Origin: Stentor roeselii
Taxonomy: Eukaryota; Ciliophora; Heterotrichea; Heterotrichida; Stentoridae
Direction of reading: 5' to 3'
NCBI GenBank assembly: GCA_006503475.1
Contig: RSEH01000004.1
Coordinates: 186,001 to 250,000 of the forward strand
Length of the DNA: 64,000 bases
Both the position numbers and the translations under genes were made by a program. Below the pieces are notes generated by a model. That model was not told where the DNA came from, made no database searches, and worked only from the letters and a program-made list of their open reading frames with translations. This document shows, piece after piece, positions 19,785-29,642 of this stretch (its first letter is position 1; every line of letters starts with the position of its first letter).

Positions 19785-20272
19785 TTTTAATCAATCATTT
19801 TTTAAATTTTATATTGGCTTCGTGATTGTCTTGAAAAAAAAATTTAGATGATGTGATTTGATTTGAAGTGGAATGGTTGGGGAATGGATGGAGCAGGTGA
19901 AGAGTTGTCAGTCAGATGGTTTCGGCATTTTTGGAATTTTGATTATCAGGATTTTGGAAGATGAGGTTGAGATATTAATTGGTTTTTTTTTGTTTGATTT
20001 GGTTTAGTTGATTATGGAATTTAAGAGGTTGAGAAAATTAATGATTGTTTTAGAAGTGATTAGAAATTTTGAAAATTTATAAATCTTTAGGTTATTTGAG
20101 TAGTAATAAGTTTAGGGATTTTCTAGAAATGGCTTTTTTCAAGAATTAGGAAATATTTAGAATTTTTTTAAGAGAAGAATTTTTTCCTTTATGAAAAAAT
20201 TCATGCTTCAAGAATACCCAGATCACCTCAAAAAATCCTAAAATCCAAACTACTTGCAAATAATTAAAAAAA
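19785..20272. other. Intergenic region between two minus-strand genes
   Basis: Nothing coding seen. Most of it is G/T-rich on the plus strand, hence C/A-rich in the sense of the RRM gene it precedes. The last 100 bp turn C/A-rich near the hydrolase 3' end. Confidence 0.5.
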
Positions 20273-22258
20273 TCAAGTCAAATGTTTTTCATCTTTCCTT
20301 AAATTTCCCCTTAAAAACTTCAAAAGCTGATACCTTTCAACCTGACTAAGACTTCCATTATGTCCACAACTAACAGGTAGCAACATTCCAGCTCCTTGAA
20401 ACTCCGTAATCATTCTATCAATCGATATCTCCAAATTACTGCTAAGTCCACATCGTTCTTCCATATATGCAAGTACTTCAATAAGTACATTAAAAACAGT
20501 ATTTACATCTTTTAACACCTGCTGAACGACATGATTTTTACTTTTTTCATACTCATCATGAACAACCTGAATATCCTGAAGACAAGTCCTAACAGAATTC
20601 ACACTTTTCATATGACTTGAAAGTTGTTCATCTCCACTCTGACTTCCCCAGATATCAAGAACCATCAGCCAAATAATAAGAGCCAGGTTCGGTTCAGTAC
20701 TTTTCACGACTTCCAACAAATTCGTTCCACCCGCTTCAAACTGGACAAGAGTCGTTAACATTTTATCAATAACTCCTGCAAGGTGCTCATTAGAAACCTC
20801 TTCAGTATCGATGCTGACAGGTGAGTACCGATGTCTTTGATTGACTTCATCACTGCCACACTTGAGGAATTCTAAATAATCTTGTAAGTTGTTCAGTGCT
20901 TCGACGCAGCTGCTGGCAGCTGCGTAACTTATCATGTGGTTAAAGCCGAGTTGCAGGGAAGGGTTGAGGTAATTCAGTTCAGTCATTGAAACTGCATCAT
21001 GACTTAGGAGTCGCAAAGCGACTCCAGCTTTTAAAGAGGCAAAATCGTGAATGACTGAATCATGAGGGTCACAAATGATTACTTTTGGACAGTTGGAAGA
21101 CAGGTACTCGCCGATGTATTCAAAGTCCTCTAATCGTGCCAAACATGACAACCAGTAACCGAGTTTTCCGTATCGAAATAAAGCAACGGACCTGAGAGAG
21201 GCGAAGGTTCGATCAGCGATTAAGAAATCGAGAAGACATTCTTTTGCTAAGTGAATTGCAATGCAACCGCCGATACTTTCTCCATGAATACCAAGGACTT
21301 TAATGTGAAGTTTTGAGGTCCTGATATAATTGACTAGGTTTTCACCGTCTTTTTTCATCTTTTCAAGTGAAACTTTTCCTTTGCTCCTGCCGTAGCCGCG
21401 GTAGTTCCAAAGGATAAGACTCGCCCCGAGCTCCAGGTAAAGACGGATCCAGTCTGATTGAAAACTTGCAAATTCATAGAGACCCGCATTTGGATTACAC
21501 AAAATCACTGCCAGGTCTGAATCCCCGTTGGGAATAAAGAGACTATATGAAAAATACCAGTCAATTGAAACTTTATCAGAAGTTTCTACTTGAAATGAAG
21601 AAGCATTAAAATTCGTCATCAAATCAGCTCGCATATAGTCAAGACTTGCAAAAATTTCAGAATTTTCTTTTAAAAGTTTGTCTAAAAGTAAAAAATTTTC
21701 ACTGATTGATAAGGTTTCTTTGTTGAATTTGCACTTTTCTATTGAACAAGGCATTTTTTCATACCACTCGATTAAATTGAAGGTTTTGTTTGAGTAGATT
21801 AAAGTGATTTTTTCGAGGTCTTTTATTAGAGACTCGAGAATTGTTTGAAGTTTGGTTTGACTTGATGAACGAAAGTCTAGTCTTTGAAGGGTTTTGAAAG
21901 TAGAGATAAGAGTGTCAAGTGATGTTAATAAGTTGAAACAGAGATGAGACTTCACATTCGTTTTCATGTTCTCGATTATTGAACAGAACTCATTCGCTTG
22001 ATGACGCAGGGTAAATACTGAAATTTTTGAATAGCTCTGAATATGTGACTTTGTCCAGCAGGTGAAAGATCCTGGAAATAACAACAACTGCAACGACAGT
22101 CGCAGAGATATGAAAAATAATGCAAGAAACAGCAGAAATGACCCAATAGATGTCAGGATATGGGACAGAGAGTAAAACACCAGGAAGACTAGGGATAAAA
22201 GAAGTTTTAACAAGAAAAGTTTCAGAAATTTCTGAGCCAGTGACTTGAAGTTAACCAT
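20273..22258 (-). CDS. Membrane-anchored alpha/beta hydrolase
   Basis: From ATG 22258 the protein is 661 aa; an in-frame ATG at 22447 would add 63 residues but would overlap the divergent gene, so the shorter form is preferred. Two or more hydrophobic helices (residues about 10-65) anchor the N-terminus. The hydrolase core has the oxyanion strand ILWNYRGYGRSKG, the nucleophile elbow GESIGG (Ser near 328), the following strand LIADRTFAS and a VIICDPHDS segment that should carry the acid. The fold resembles ABHD12/ABHD17-type lipases or thioesterases acting on membrane lipids or acylated proteins. The C-terminal 200 residues are helical and not recognised. Substrate is unknown. Confidence 0.72.
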   Translation of the reverse strand: MVNFKSLAQKFLKLFLLKLLLSLVFLVFYSLSHILTSIGSFLLFLALFFISLRLSLQLLLFPGSFTCWTKSHIQSYSKISVFTLRHQANEFCSIIENMKTNVKSHLCFNLLTSLDTLISTFKTLQRLDFRSSSQTKLQTILESLIKDLEKITLIYSNKTFNLIEWYEKMPCSIEKCKFNKETLSISENFLLLDKLLKENSEIFASLDYMRADLMTNFNASSFQVETSDKVSIDWYFSYSLFIPNGDSDLAVILCNPNAGLYEFASFQSDWIRLYLELGASLILWNYRGYGRSKGKVSLEKMKKDGENLVNYIRTSKLHIKVLGIHGESIGGCIAIHLAKECLLDFLIADRTFASLRSVALFRYGKLGYWLSCLARLEDFEYIGEYLSSNCPKVIICDPHDSVIHDFASLKAGVALRLLSHDAVSMTELNYLNPSLQLGFNHMISYAAASSCVEALNNLQDYLEFLKCGSDEVNQRHRYSPVSIDTEEVSNEHLAGVIDKMLTTLVQFEAGGTNLLEVVKSTEPNLALIIWLMVLDIWGSQSGDEQLSSHMKSVNSVRTCLQDIQVVHDEYEKSKNHVVQQVLKDVNTVFNVLIEVLAYMEERCGLSSNLEISIDRMITEFQGAGMLLPVSCGHNGSLSQVERYQLLKFLRGNLRKDEKHLT

Positions 22259-22395
22259 TTTAGCTATAAAAAACCTCGAAATTTCTTTAAAAAAATCCTT
22301 TTCTCTTGAAAACCACTTTTTTTTCTTTAAACCTTCCTCGATTTTCCAGATGCGGTTTAAGACTGTCCATAAATCGATTAATTCAAATAATTTAA

Positions 22396-23250
22396 ATGAT
22401 GAAAATCCAGGCACGTTCCAAGTCCACGACGCGTTCAATGACTCCAAAGAGGATCATCTGTCAAAAGCCTCCATTTCCGAAACTTATTCAAAAGAAGCCT
22501 CGAGCTGTACAAGTGATTTCAACAGATTCAAACAAAGAAAACCTTCCACTTGACATGATGCTTCCTGAAGACTCTTTGCTTATCAAGCCAAGTGAAACTT
22601 TGAAGTCTTTGTACAGTCAGTCACCTGTCGGTGATATTCACATTTGTCTTCCTTATGAACTGGGGCAGAATCCAAAAGTAAAACGAGTAGAAACAGTTGT
22701 TGAAAGACGGCAAAGCTTAGGCACTCTTAACAGTTCAGCTCATTTTTCAGTTCAAAATACTTCAAAAGCTGTCAGTTTTGTGAAGAAAACAATGGCTTTG
22801 CCCAGACCTCCTCTTGAAAATAACTGCAAAATAAACAATGTCCCTTTTTTTGATGAAGAAGTTCAGGTAAACTTTGAGAAAAGTTGTGGAAATGAGGAAA
22901 GTCTTGAGTTTTCTCAGAGGAACTCTGAAATTTCTATTAAAGGAACTGAGGCTAGTGAATCTTCACCGGTTAAGAAGGAACCTGCTCGGAAGTACTCTAA
23001 ATTACCGCCTAAAATGATTGATACTAGGAAGAGGAGGGAAACTCCGAAAGTCTCGAGAATTGAAATAAGTGTCAATAATAGCTATGAAACTCCAGTCAAT
23101 ATTTCGCAGGGATCTACTTACAGTGCTTCTGCTGCAAGGAATAATAGAGTCAAGTTGTTGTCCAAGGATTTTAAGATTACTAGAAATACTTTGACCAAGT
23201 ATAGCAAAGTCAGTTCGTTGAACTCTACTCCTGAACCTGTCGAGTTTTGA
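22396..23250 (+). CDS. Disordered basic protein, function unknown
   Basis: 284 aa, rich in Ser, Lys, Pro and Glu with no predicted globular domain. The N-terminus is strongly basic (ARSKSTTRSMTPKR). A KEN motif at about residues 50-52 (SNKENLP) resembles an APC/C degron, and several S/T-P sites are present. This would fit a cell-cycle-regulated or microtubule-associated protein, but that is speculation. The start follows a typical AT-rich leader (TTCAAATAATTTAAATG). No relative was recognised. Confidence 0.6.
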   Translation: MMKIQARSKSTTRSMTPKRIICQKPPFPKLIQKKPRAVQVISTDSNKENLPLDMMLPEDSLLIKPSETLKSLYSQSPVGDIHICLPYELGQNPKVKRVETVVERRQSLGTLNSSAHFSVQNTSKAVSFVKKTMALPRPPLENNCKINNVPFFDEEVQVNFEKSCGNEESLEFSQRNSEISIKGTEASESSPVKKEPARKYSKLPPKMIDTRKRRETPKVSRIEISVNNSYETPVNISQGSTYSASAARNNRVKLLSKDFKITRNTLTKYSKVSSLNSTPEPVEF

Positions 23251-23542
23251 ATATTAGAATTAATTCGTTTTTTATGGGTGGATAAGAGTGTATTATCGAA
23301 ATAATACTTTTTCTAGTTATTTATCACAATCGATTTACACTTAACCATAAAATTAAGATAAATTTTATGTAATATCTAAAAATTAACGATAATCCTCGAC
23401 CATTAAGTTTTAACCGTAATCTCTTATACCTAAAAAATAACACCCGAAAATCACCAAAAAATCCTTCAATCCTAAACTATAACCATAACACTAAAAACCT
23501 AAAAAAATCCACTTAAAACCCATAAACTTCTCAAAATGCACA

Positions 23543-24112
23543 TTATTTAAAATAATTTTCTTTAACCTCAACATTCACATACTTGAAGTCAGCGCGACTC
23601 ATAATAAAAGGTTTGACCTTAGTTTCCGTTGCACCATTCCTAGGCAAGTTCAAAACAGCAGCACTAGAAACAACAGCGATTTCTTCATGAGAATTTTTAT
23701 GAGATTCCCGGGTACTTTTATTCAGCCATTTGTTAGTATTTTCAGCTAAAGTAGGCTTGAACGAGTAATCAACTTTAAGTTTTTTTCTAATCTTTTCTTT
23801 CTTTTCCTCAATTTCTTGAGCCTTGTTATGAAGTCGAGCTCCAACATCTTCATTAACTTTTCCTCGTTTTGGAGGAGCTGAAGTCGGTCGACTGGAATTT
23901 GCTCGAGTTTCGCTTTTAGGGACTCGGAAACTTGGACTGTCTGGTCTGCTTCTTTCTCGAGGCTGGGCTTCTTTCACTGATTTGGGGACTGGAATTTTTG
24001 AAACTTGACGAGAAGGTTTTTTAGGTGATAAGAACTTCCAGATAGTGAATTTTTTCAGAAGGACTTTGGTTAGGAGGTGCCTGAGTAGTAGAAAAGCGAC
24101 TTTTGGAAGCAT
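23543..24112 (-). CDS. Basic disordered protein with tail coiled segment, function unknown
   Basis: 189 aa. The middle is Pro/Ser/Arg-rich (SRPTSAPPKRGK), then a helix (KAQEIEEKKEKIRKKLK) leads to YSFKPTLAENTNKW, a short motif type common in ciliate cytoskeletal proteins. The N-terminal 30 residues (LLLRHLLTKVLLKK) look unlike the rest, and another frame across the same bases is Ser/Asn-rich, so the start or a first exon is uncertain. Its 5' flank contains the telomere-like minisatellite. Confidence 0.5.
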   Translation of the reverse strand: MLPKVAFLLLRHLLTKVLLKKFTIWKFLSPKKPSRQVSKIPVPKSVKEAQPRERSRPDSPSFRVPKSETRANSSRPTSAPPKRGKVNEDVGARLHNKAQEIEEKKEKIRKKLKVDYSFKPTLAENTNKWLNKSTRESHKNSHEEIAVVSSAAVLNLPRNGATETKVKPFIMSRADFKYVNVEVKENYFK

Positions 24113-24166
24113 TTGAATTATGAATATTATTTGATTTCTTGGGTTGTGGTATTAAGTTAGGGCTAT

Positions 24167-24326
24167 TTAGGGTGTTAAGGAGGGTGTTAGGTAGGGTGTT
24201 GAGTAAGGTGTTAAAATAGTTATTTAAGTAGTGTTTATGTAGGGTGTTAATTTAGGGTGTTAACGTCGGGTGTTAAAGAAAGGTTTTAAGGAAGGTTTTA
24301 TTAGGGTGTTGTTTTAGGGGTTAATT
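24167..24326. repeat. Degenerate 12-nt minisatellite with telomere-like units
   Basis: About 13 units with the core GGGTGTTA start at 24170, 24182, 24194, 24206 (AGGTGTTA), 24230 (AGTGTTTA), 24242, 24255, 24268, 24281, 24293, 24304 and 24317, a spacing of 11-13 nt. The commonest full unit is TTAGGGTGTTAA. The 11-mer TTAGGGTGTTA is a perfect substring of (TGTTAGGG)2; TGTTAGGG is, as I recall, the Stentor telomere repeat. All reading frames contain stops, so it is non-coding. It lies between the 3' end of the SF-assemblin gene and the 5' end of the next minus-strand gene. Confidence 0.85.
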
Positions 24327-24353
24327 TTTTTCATTGAATTACAACTACTAGAC

Positions 24354-25103
24354 CTAAAACTTAGTAAGGTTATTAAGTTTACTGCAAGTCTCTTCCAACA
24401 ATCCAAGCAACGTTTCTTCACTTTCCTGTCTTTCCCTCTTTTCCTCATCAATTTCCTGCTTGATCCTAGCCACAAGTTCCTGGAGCATTTTAAGCAAAGA
24501 TTCTTCTGAAAGTTCTCTACTCTGTTTTTCAGCAGCAATTAAACTCCTGGTCCCCTGAATTCTAGCATTCAAGTTATTTCCAAATTTTTCAGAAAATTCA
24601 TCACGATCCGCGAGTTCCTTTTTCAGCAAGTCCTTTATTTTGACAAGATTTCCTTCACAATACTCATTAATTCCTTGAAAGGCTTCTTTTCTAGCCCTTG
24701 ACTCTCTAAGCAAGTCAGAATTAATCGAGTTTCCTCTTTCTTCAAGAGTTTTCAAGTACCTTCCCTCGACTTCTTTCTTCTTAACGTCTGGAGTTCCAAG
24801 TTCTTCATTCAAAGCGTATTCAAAGTCAATCATTTCGTCTGCTTTAACTTTGAAAAACTCTTCTCGAGAAGCTTTTAAGTCTTCGACTTTTCCTTGTAAA
24901 TTTTCGACTCTTTCAGAAAGTATCTGGAATTTTTTGTTTTCTTGTTCAAGTGACTCAGAAATATTTGTTTCAAGCGAAAGGATCCGCTTTTCGATGGTCT
25001 CCAGGTATTGTCCTTTGTCACTTTCGAGGTTGTTTAGAATTGATGAGAGTTTTCCTGAGATTTGATAGACCCGGTCGTGCTGGGTGTTGGACATGGAGTA
25101 CAT
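24354..25103 (-). CDS. SF-assemblin / beta-giardin family protein
   Basis: 249 aa, almost entirely coiled coil after a short head. Features of striated-fibre assemblins are present: a short non-helical N-terminus, then heptads interrupted at regular intervals (ERVENLQGKVEDLKASREEF, RESRARKEAFQGINEY, KELADRDEFSEKFGNNL) and an EEKRERQESEETLLGLLEE C-terminal segment typical of the family. Members polymerise into 2-nm filaments of striated rootlets; in ciliates they occur at basal-body fibres. Length matches the family (about 250-290 aa). Start chosen at ATG 25103; a second Met is three residues in. Confidence 0.78.
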   Translation of the reverse strand: MYSMSNTQHDRVYQISGKLSSILNNLESDKGQYLETIEKRILSLETNISESLEQENKKFQILSERVENLQGKVEDLKASREEFFKVKADEMIDFEYALNEELGTPDVKKKEVEGRYLKTLEERGNSINSDLLRESRARKEAFQGINEYCEGNLVKIKDLLKKELADRDEFSEKFGNNLNARIQGTRSLIAAEKQSRELSEESLLKMLQELVARIKQEIDEEKRERQESEETLLGLLEETCSKLNNLTKF

Positions 25104-25197
25104 TTTACGTTATTAGAAGTTGGTTGAAAGGATTAAATGAATGAGATTGTTGTTGAAAAAGTTCTGTGTTATTTTAGGTGAAATGATTATTTTATAT

Positions 25198-26250
25198 TTA
25201 GGACTTTTTAGATTTTTCTGATAATTTTAAAGCTAAAGCGGTTTTTAGTCTTTCGATTTCAGATGAGTTTGGGTTTTCTTTCTTTGCTGGCCTTGTTACT
25301 CTTATTAATTCATCTTGAAGTAGCTTGAAATTTCCGAGAAGGTCCTGATGTGTCCTGTTTTTGTCCTTTAAAACATGTTCTAGGCTTTGGACTCTGAGTT
25401 CAAGTAAAATATTATTTTCTTCTAAAGTTTTGATTTGAAGGTTTAGAAGTTCAAATTGTTTTTCTTTGTTTTTGTCTTCTAATTTCAGCATGTCTACTTC
25501 ATTTTCAAGTTTCGAGTTTTTGTCTTTATATGCCATGCAATTCGTGGAAACTTCTTGAATCCTTAACTGAAGCTTGCTCAGTTCTTCTAGTTTTGCTTTA
25601 ATAAATTGGATTTGACTGAACTCACGGATGTCTTCATAAGCTTTAACTATTTCTTTCAGCTTTTTTAGTTCTTTTTCTTGTTTTTCTTCATTTTGAGTAG
25701 AAATTTCAAGTTTTTTCTGAGTTTCTTGCAGAATTTCTTGAATATTTTTAATTTTGCTGATGTTTTTATTCCTTTTTAGTCTTTACAGTTCATTTTCTTT
25801 CTGAGTGAGTTGTTCTTTCATGTTGTTTTTCTTGGTTTTTACTTGTTTCTTGATAGTTCTCTGTGTTTCACAGCTGAGATCTTCAATGACCAGGTTCAAT
25901 CTTCCTATTTCTTCCCCGAGTTCTCTGATTTTTCCTCGATACGAGTTGTTTTTCGATAAAAGTTTTGTTTCTCTTGAGCAGTTTATTGAACATTCTGATC
26001 TTGTTTCAATTATTTTCTTTACAATGTACTCTGGAAGTGATTTGATGTAGTCGTGAGTGAATTGGCTTAGAGAAGGCTTCTCTGAGATGATATTGTTGCA
26101 TGGTCCTGAAGGGGAGTCCATTCGAATCATCAGGCTCTCATCAGGCCACTTCTCTGAGTGATTATCAAGTGACTCGTCGATCATTTCATGTCCTGGGTCA
26201 GGAGATTCGTATCTGTTTTGCTCTCTGCTTGTTTTTTTCAAATGTTCCAT
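25198..26250 (-). CDS. Coiled-coil protein (one 15-nt intron)
   Basis: Exons 26250-25787 and 25771-25198 join across a 15-nt intron to give 345 aa. Unspliced, a TAA at the intron start would stop translation after 155 residues. Residues 1-75 are acidic and Ser-rich; from about 95 onward the protein is a continuous coiled coil with heptads of Leu, Ile and Glu/Lys. No specific family was recognised. A structural or scaffold role is likely. It lies between the SF-assemblin gene and ribosomal uL5. Confidence 0.78.
25772..25786 (-). other. 15-nt intron in coiled-coil gene
   Basis: Sense sequence GTAAAGACTAAAAAG, phase 2, ending AAG rather than TAG. Removal rejoins the coiled-coil frame. Confidence 0.9.
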
Positions 26251-26528
26251 TCAGAATTTTCTCTTATTAGAAGTCGAAGTTTTTCAGTATTTAAGGCCAA
26301 TACAATTAAAAGATTCTCTAAAAATTTTATCTCTAGTTTAATCCTTTGATTAACTCCATCCTTTATTCAAGTAACCCATCTCTAAACCTTCACCTCATCA
26401 AACAACTTCCAAATGCTCCAATCAAATTTCATCACTTTTCTAAACCTCTTCAATGATTTCCCTTCACCCTTGATAAAAATCCTAAGAAGACCAAGTAAAA
26501 TCCAAAGAGTCTTTAATAAAGATTTTCA

Positions 26529-27056
26529 ATGGTGAAAGCTGAGAGGCAGGAAAACCCTATGAGGAATATCAAAATCGACAAACTTGTTCTTAACATCTGT
26601 GTAGGTGAAGCAGGTGACAGAGTGACAAGAGCAAGTAAAGTCCTGGCTGACCTCACAGAGCAGAAACCCGTGTTCTCAAAGGCTTCCTACACCATCAGGT
26701 CATTCGGCATCCGAAGGAACGACAAGATCGCAGTTCACGCGACTGTGAGAGGGTCAAAGGCGGAGGACATCCTGGAAAGAGGACTGAAAGTGAAGGAATT
26801 TGAACTGAAGAAGAAAAATTTCAGTAATACTGGAAATTTCGGCTTTGGTATTCAGGAACATATCGATTTAGGAATCAAGTATGACCCAGGCACTGGTATT
26901 TATGGAATGGACTTTTATGTGGTGCTTAAGAGAGCAGGGTATAGGATTTCTAAGAGGAGACACGCCACTTCTACCATCGGCAGGTCACACCGAGTCACCA
27001 AGGAAGAAGCCATGCAATGGTTTGTCCAGAGGTACGAAGGAATTCTCATTAACTAA
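26529..27056 (+). CDS. RPL11: 60S ribosomal protein L11 (uL5)
   Basis: 175 aa, full length. It has the family hallmarks [54 protein letters not shown] and a basic C-terminal block [15 protein letters not shown]. uL5 binds 5S rRNA and forms part of the 60S central protuberance. Codon choice is more GC-rich and biased than in neighbours, as expected for a highly expressed gene. The ATG follows TTTTCA closely. No intron is needed. Confidence 0.97.
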   Translation: MVKAERQENPMRNIKIDKLVLNICVGEAGDRVTRASKVLADLTEQKPVFSKASYTIRSFGIRRNDKIAVHATVRGSKAEDILERGLKVKEFELKKKNFSNTGNFGFGIQEHIDLGIKYDPGTGIYGMDFYVVLKRAGYRISKRRHATSTIGRSHRVTKEEAMQWFVQRYEGILIN

Positions 27057-27331
27057 GTAGTTAAGAAGGTTTTTGAGATTAAGTTTTTTGATAGGTTGTT
27101 GAATGTTTGGTTTATATGTTGAGGAAATTTTTAGTTTAGAGATTTTTGGAGAGATTTTTTTGGATTTTAGGAGAATTTTTTTAGATTTGATGAAATTTTA
27201 GATAAATAGAGAGAATATATTTGTAGTTGGAGGGATTATTTGCTTGATTAATAACTCCTAAAACCACCAACCAATTCCAAACTCAACTTAAACCCACCTC
27301 CAAATCTAATCTTCCACTTCAAATTAAATCT

Positions 27332-28837
27332 TTACTTATTAGCTCCAAACAGCCTTTCATACTCTTCCATAACAATAGCCAGATCCGCGTCTTGTTCCGA
27401 GCTGGCAAAATAAGGATGAACTTGAAGTCTCATAAAAGTGAGATGATCATTCAAATACCCCGGTTCCGCCATTTGCTTAATAGGCAACCTGTTTTTTTTC
27501 TCCGGCATTTTCCCTAATTCCCTAATTCTCGAATCTTCCAATTCCAATTTCCTATTCAAATTCTTTTCCTTTGCCATTTTCCCAGCAGCATCAGCCTGGT
27601 TTTCCTCATCTCTCCTAAACCGATACCTATCAAAAGCTTTTGAACTTTCTTCTAAAATGCATCTCAAGTTAAGATCAATAGCAAGATTAGGAAAATCAAA
27701 GAAATTCGGGTCATTTGTAATCATTTCAAGCATCATCTTCGCGAAATTAACTAAATAAAGTGCTTCAGTTTCATCATGTGAGTACTCAGGACGAATCTCA
27801 TCAAAAACAAGGCCTTTGAAGTAAATCCTGATTCCTGAGTCTTCAATGAAAAGGTTCTGAAGACCTGCAGATGTTTTCAGTCCATGAGTACATCGATGGA
27901 GAAGGTCTGTGAAAGCGTTTAACAGTTCTTTTGACCAGAATTTCATAAGAACATTGCTGGAAATAATGGTTTTCTATTTAAATTTTACGTTGTTTGCGAT
28001 TTTCTTGAAGCTTAGGCCTCGAAGTATGTCAAAAAAGTAAAGATTGTGGCTTTCGTCTGAAAGGTCGTCGAAACCGAGGAACTTGTGGAAGTATGAAGAA
28101 AAGAATAATTGTTTTAATGCGTTTGACTCGTTTATGAAGTCTTGCATGAACTGGTAGTCTAAGAAGTTTCGAGGGACTTTTACTACTTCTACTGCTGTGT
28201 CTCGACGAGCGCAGAATCCGAGTTGCTTTACTACCCCGTTTGGGTACTCTTTGTATACCTTTATTGGACGGTTCCGGTATTGAACTGCTCGGACTTTTTC
28301 TTTGTGCCATTCTTTTTCGAGCTTTGTGATGATTTCTTGTTGGTATACGTGAGCTGTTTCAGCTGTTTTGGATTTATCGTAGAGCTTGTCATATACCACC
28401 CGTTGTATATCTTCACTATAACTATTCAATTTTTCCAAAGAATGCTCTAAAATACTCTGAACTTTCTTCACAGAGACTAAATCAGCATACAATCTCAAAG
28501 AAAGAAGACAAAGTTCATTTTGACTCAACGAGTCAATATCCCACATTTCAATAGTATCCCTTCCCTGTATAAGTCTGCTATGAAGTCTCAAAGAATGTTC
28601 AACAATCTCATGAATCTCAGGATTAGAATCAACAATTTGAGCCATGGTCGCAATGATACTTTCAAAAGAAGCAGGAAAAGAAGGTTTATACTTATCAATA
28701 GTATCTTTTTCCTCAGGAGACAAAAGCTGAAATTTCAAAAGCAAAGAAGTGAAAAAGTTCCAAGTTTCTCTATTCATAATCTCGGAGTTTCCACTAGTAG
28801 CCTGAAGAAAAACATGATGCAATTTGCCGCTTTCCAT
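27332..28837 (-). CDS. Degenerate protein-kinase-like protein (one 15-nt intron)
   Basis: Exons 28837-27989 and 27973-27332 join to 496 aa; the two exons otherwise look like separate genes. After a helical N-terminal half, residues from about 205 read like a kinase fold: strand TAVEVVKV (VAIK-like), an INESNALKQL helix with the alpha-C glutamate, hinge NLYFFDILRGLSFKKI, helix KELLNAFTDLLHRC, then LQNLFIED and IRIYFKG in place of the catalytic and DFG segments. HRD and DFG are absent, so it would be a pseudokinase. A long charged linker (DEENQADAAGKMAKEKN) breaks the C-lobe. The kinase assignment rests on pattern only. Confidence 0.55.
27974..27988 (-). other. 15-nt intron in kinase-like gene
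   Basis: Sense sequence GTAAAATTTAAATAG, phase 0 with in-frame terminal TAG. Removal joins IANN to KTIISSN without a stop. Confidence 0.9.
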
Positions 28838-28874
28838 TTATTATACTAAAAACCTCTTAACACCTAATTTATAT

Positions 28875-29150
28875 CTACTCCCTTATTTTCAGTCCTACCT
28901 GTTTAGCGACATTTTCAACCTGTTTTTTAGAATCTCTATAAATTCCAAGATTATAAATTTCAAGCAGTTTCTATTTAAGTCTTACTTTGTAATGTTCAGT
29001 AGATTCAAACAACAAAATCAAATCTTTAACCATTTGAGGGTTTTCATCAATGACTCGTCGATTTTCCTTGATATAGTCCTTCCACATGGGGTTGACTTTA
29101 GCTTTGACGCAGTTTTTTTCAATGTAATAAAAAAGCCGCAGCGAGGCCAT
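28875..29150 (-). CDS. Small LYR/FMC1-like mitochondrial protein (one 15-nt intron)
   Basis: A hidden 86-aa gene. Exon 1 runs from ATG 29150 to 28986 (55 codons), then a 15-nt intron, then exon 2 from 28970 to a TAG at 28875-28877. The protein is helical ([23 protein letters not shown]) and ends [24 protein letters not shown]. The closing A-x-x-V-G-L-K-I resembles the conserved end of FMC1/C7orf55 and other Complex1_LYR-superfamily proteins, which assist assembly of F1-ATPase or Fe-S enzymes. The classical L-Y-R triplet is not obvious. Its ATG lies 34 bp from the divergent eL43 start. Confidence 0.68.
28971..28985 (-). other. 15-nt intron in LYR/FMC1-like gene
   Basis: Sense sequence GTAAGACTTAAATAG, phase 0, in-frame terminal TAG. 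Removal joins TEHYK to KLLEIYN. Confidence 0.88.
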
Positions 29151-29184
29151 TATTTGTAAAGAAAAAAGCCGACATATTTATTGG

Positions 29185-29469
29185 ATGGGGAAACGTACCA
29201 AGAAGGTCGGAATCGTTGGAAAATACGCTACTCGGTATGGAGCCTCTCTAAGGAAAATGGTCAAGAAAATCGAAATTTCACAACACGACACCTATGTCTG
29301 CATGTTTTGTGGAAAAAAAGCACTGAGCAGGACCTCTGTCGGCATTTGGCATTGCAAGAAGTGTAAAAAGACTATCGCTGGAGGCGCCTGGACTCCGACG
29401 ACCCCTGCTGCACTTGCTGCCAGACATAACGTGACTCGACTGAGGAAATTGGCGACTTCTGCGGAGTAG
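29185..29469 (+). CDS. RPL37A: 60S ribosomal protein L37a (eL43)
   Basis: 94 aa, full length. It opens with [20 protein letters not shown] and has the zinc ribbon C39-x2-C42 and C57-x2-C60 around [12 protein letters not shown], then [12 protein letters not shown]. eL43 sits near the E site of the large subunit. The 34-bp spacer to the divergent FMC1-like gene must contain both promoters' proximal elements. Confidence 0.97.
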   Translation: MGKRTKKVGIVGKYATRYGASLRKMVKKIEISQHDTYVCMFCGKKALSRTSVGIWHCKKCKKTIAGGAWTPTTPAALAARHNVTRLRKLATSAE

Positions 29470-29642
29470 ATAGAATAATTTATGTTCAAGGTGTTAGAGG
29501 TGAAAGGTTTCATTGGGATTAGGAAATTTTAACATTTTTAGAGAATTGGTGAAGAGGTAAAGGAAAGACTTGGAGGGAGGTTATGTTGAAGGAGTTTAGA
29601 AGGTTGATAAAATTCTAATGATATCTTTGATTAATATCTAAA

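Noticed and set aside
22259-22447. N-terminal extension of the hydrolase to ATG 22447
   Set aside because: It would overlap the divergent gene by 52 bp, and the hydrophobic N-terminus starts naturally at 22258. Not fully excluded.
22245-22553. 102-codon plus-strand frame overlapping the starts of the hydrolase and the disordered protein
   Set aside because: The overlapping frame from 22396 is longer and has a typical leader; this one is Asn/Ser/Phe-rich without structure and would need to be read alongside it.
28824-29159. 111-codon plus-strand frame ahead of eL43
   Set aside because: It is antisense to the spliced LYR/FMC1-like gene, which has a conserved-looking protein and a perfect 15-nt intron.
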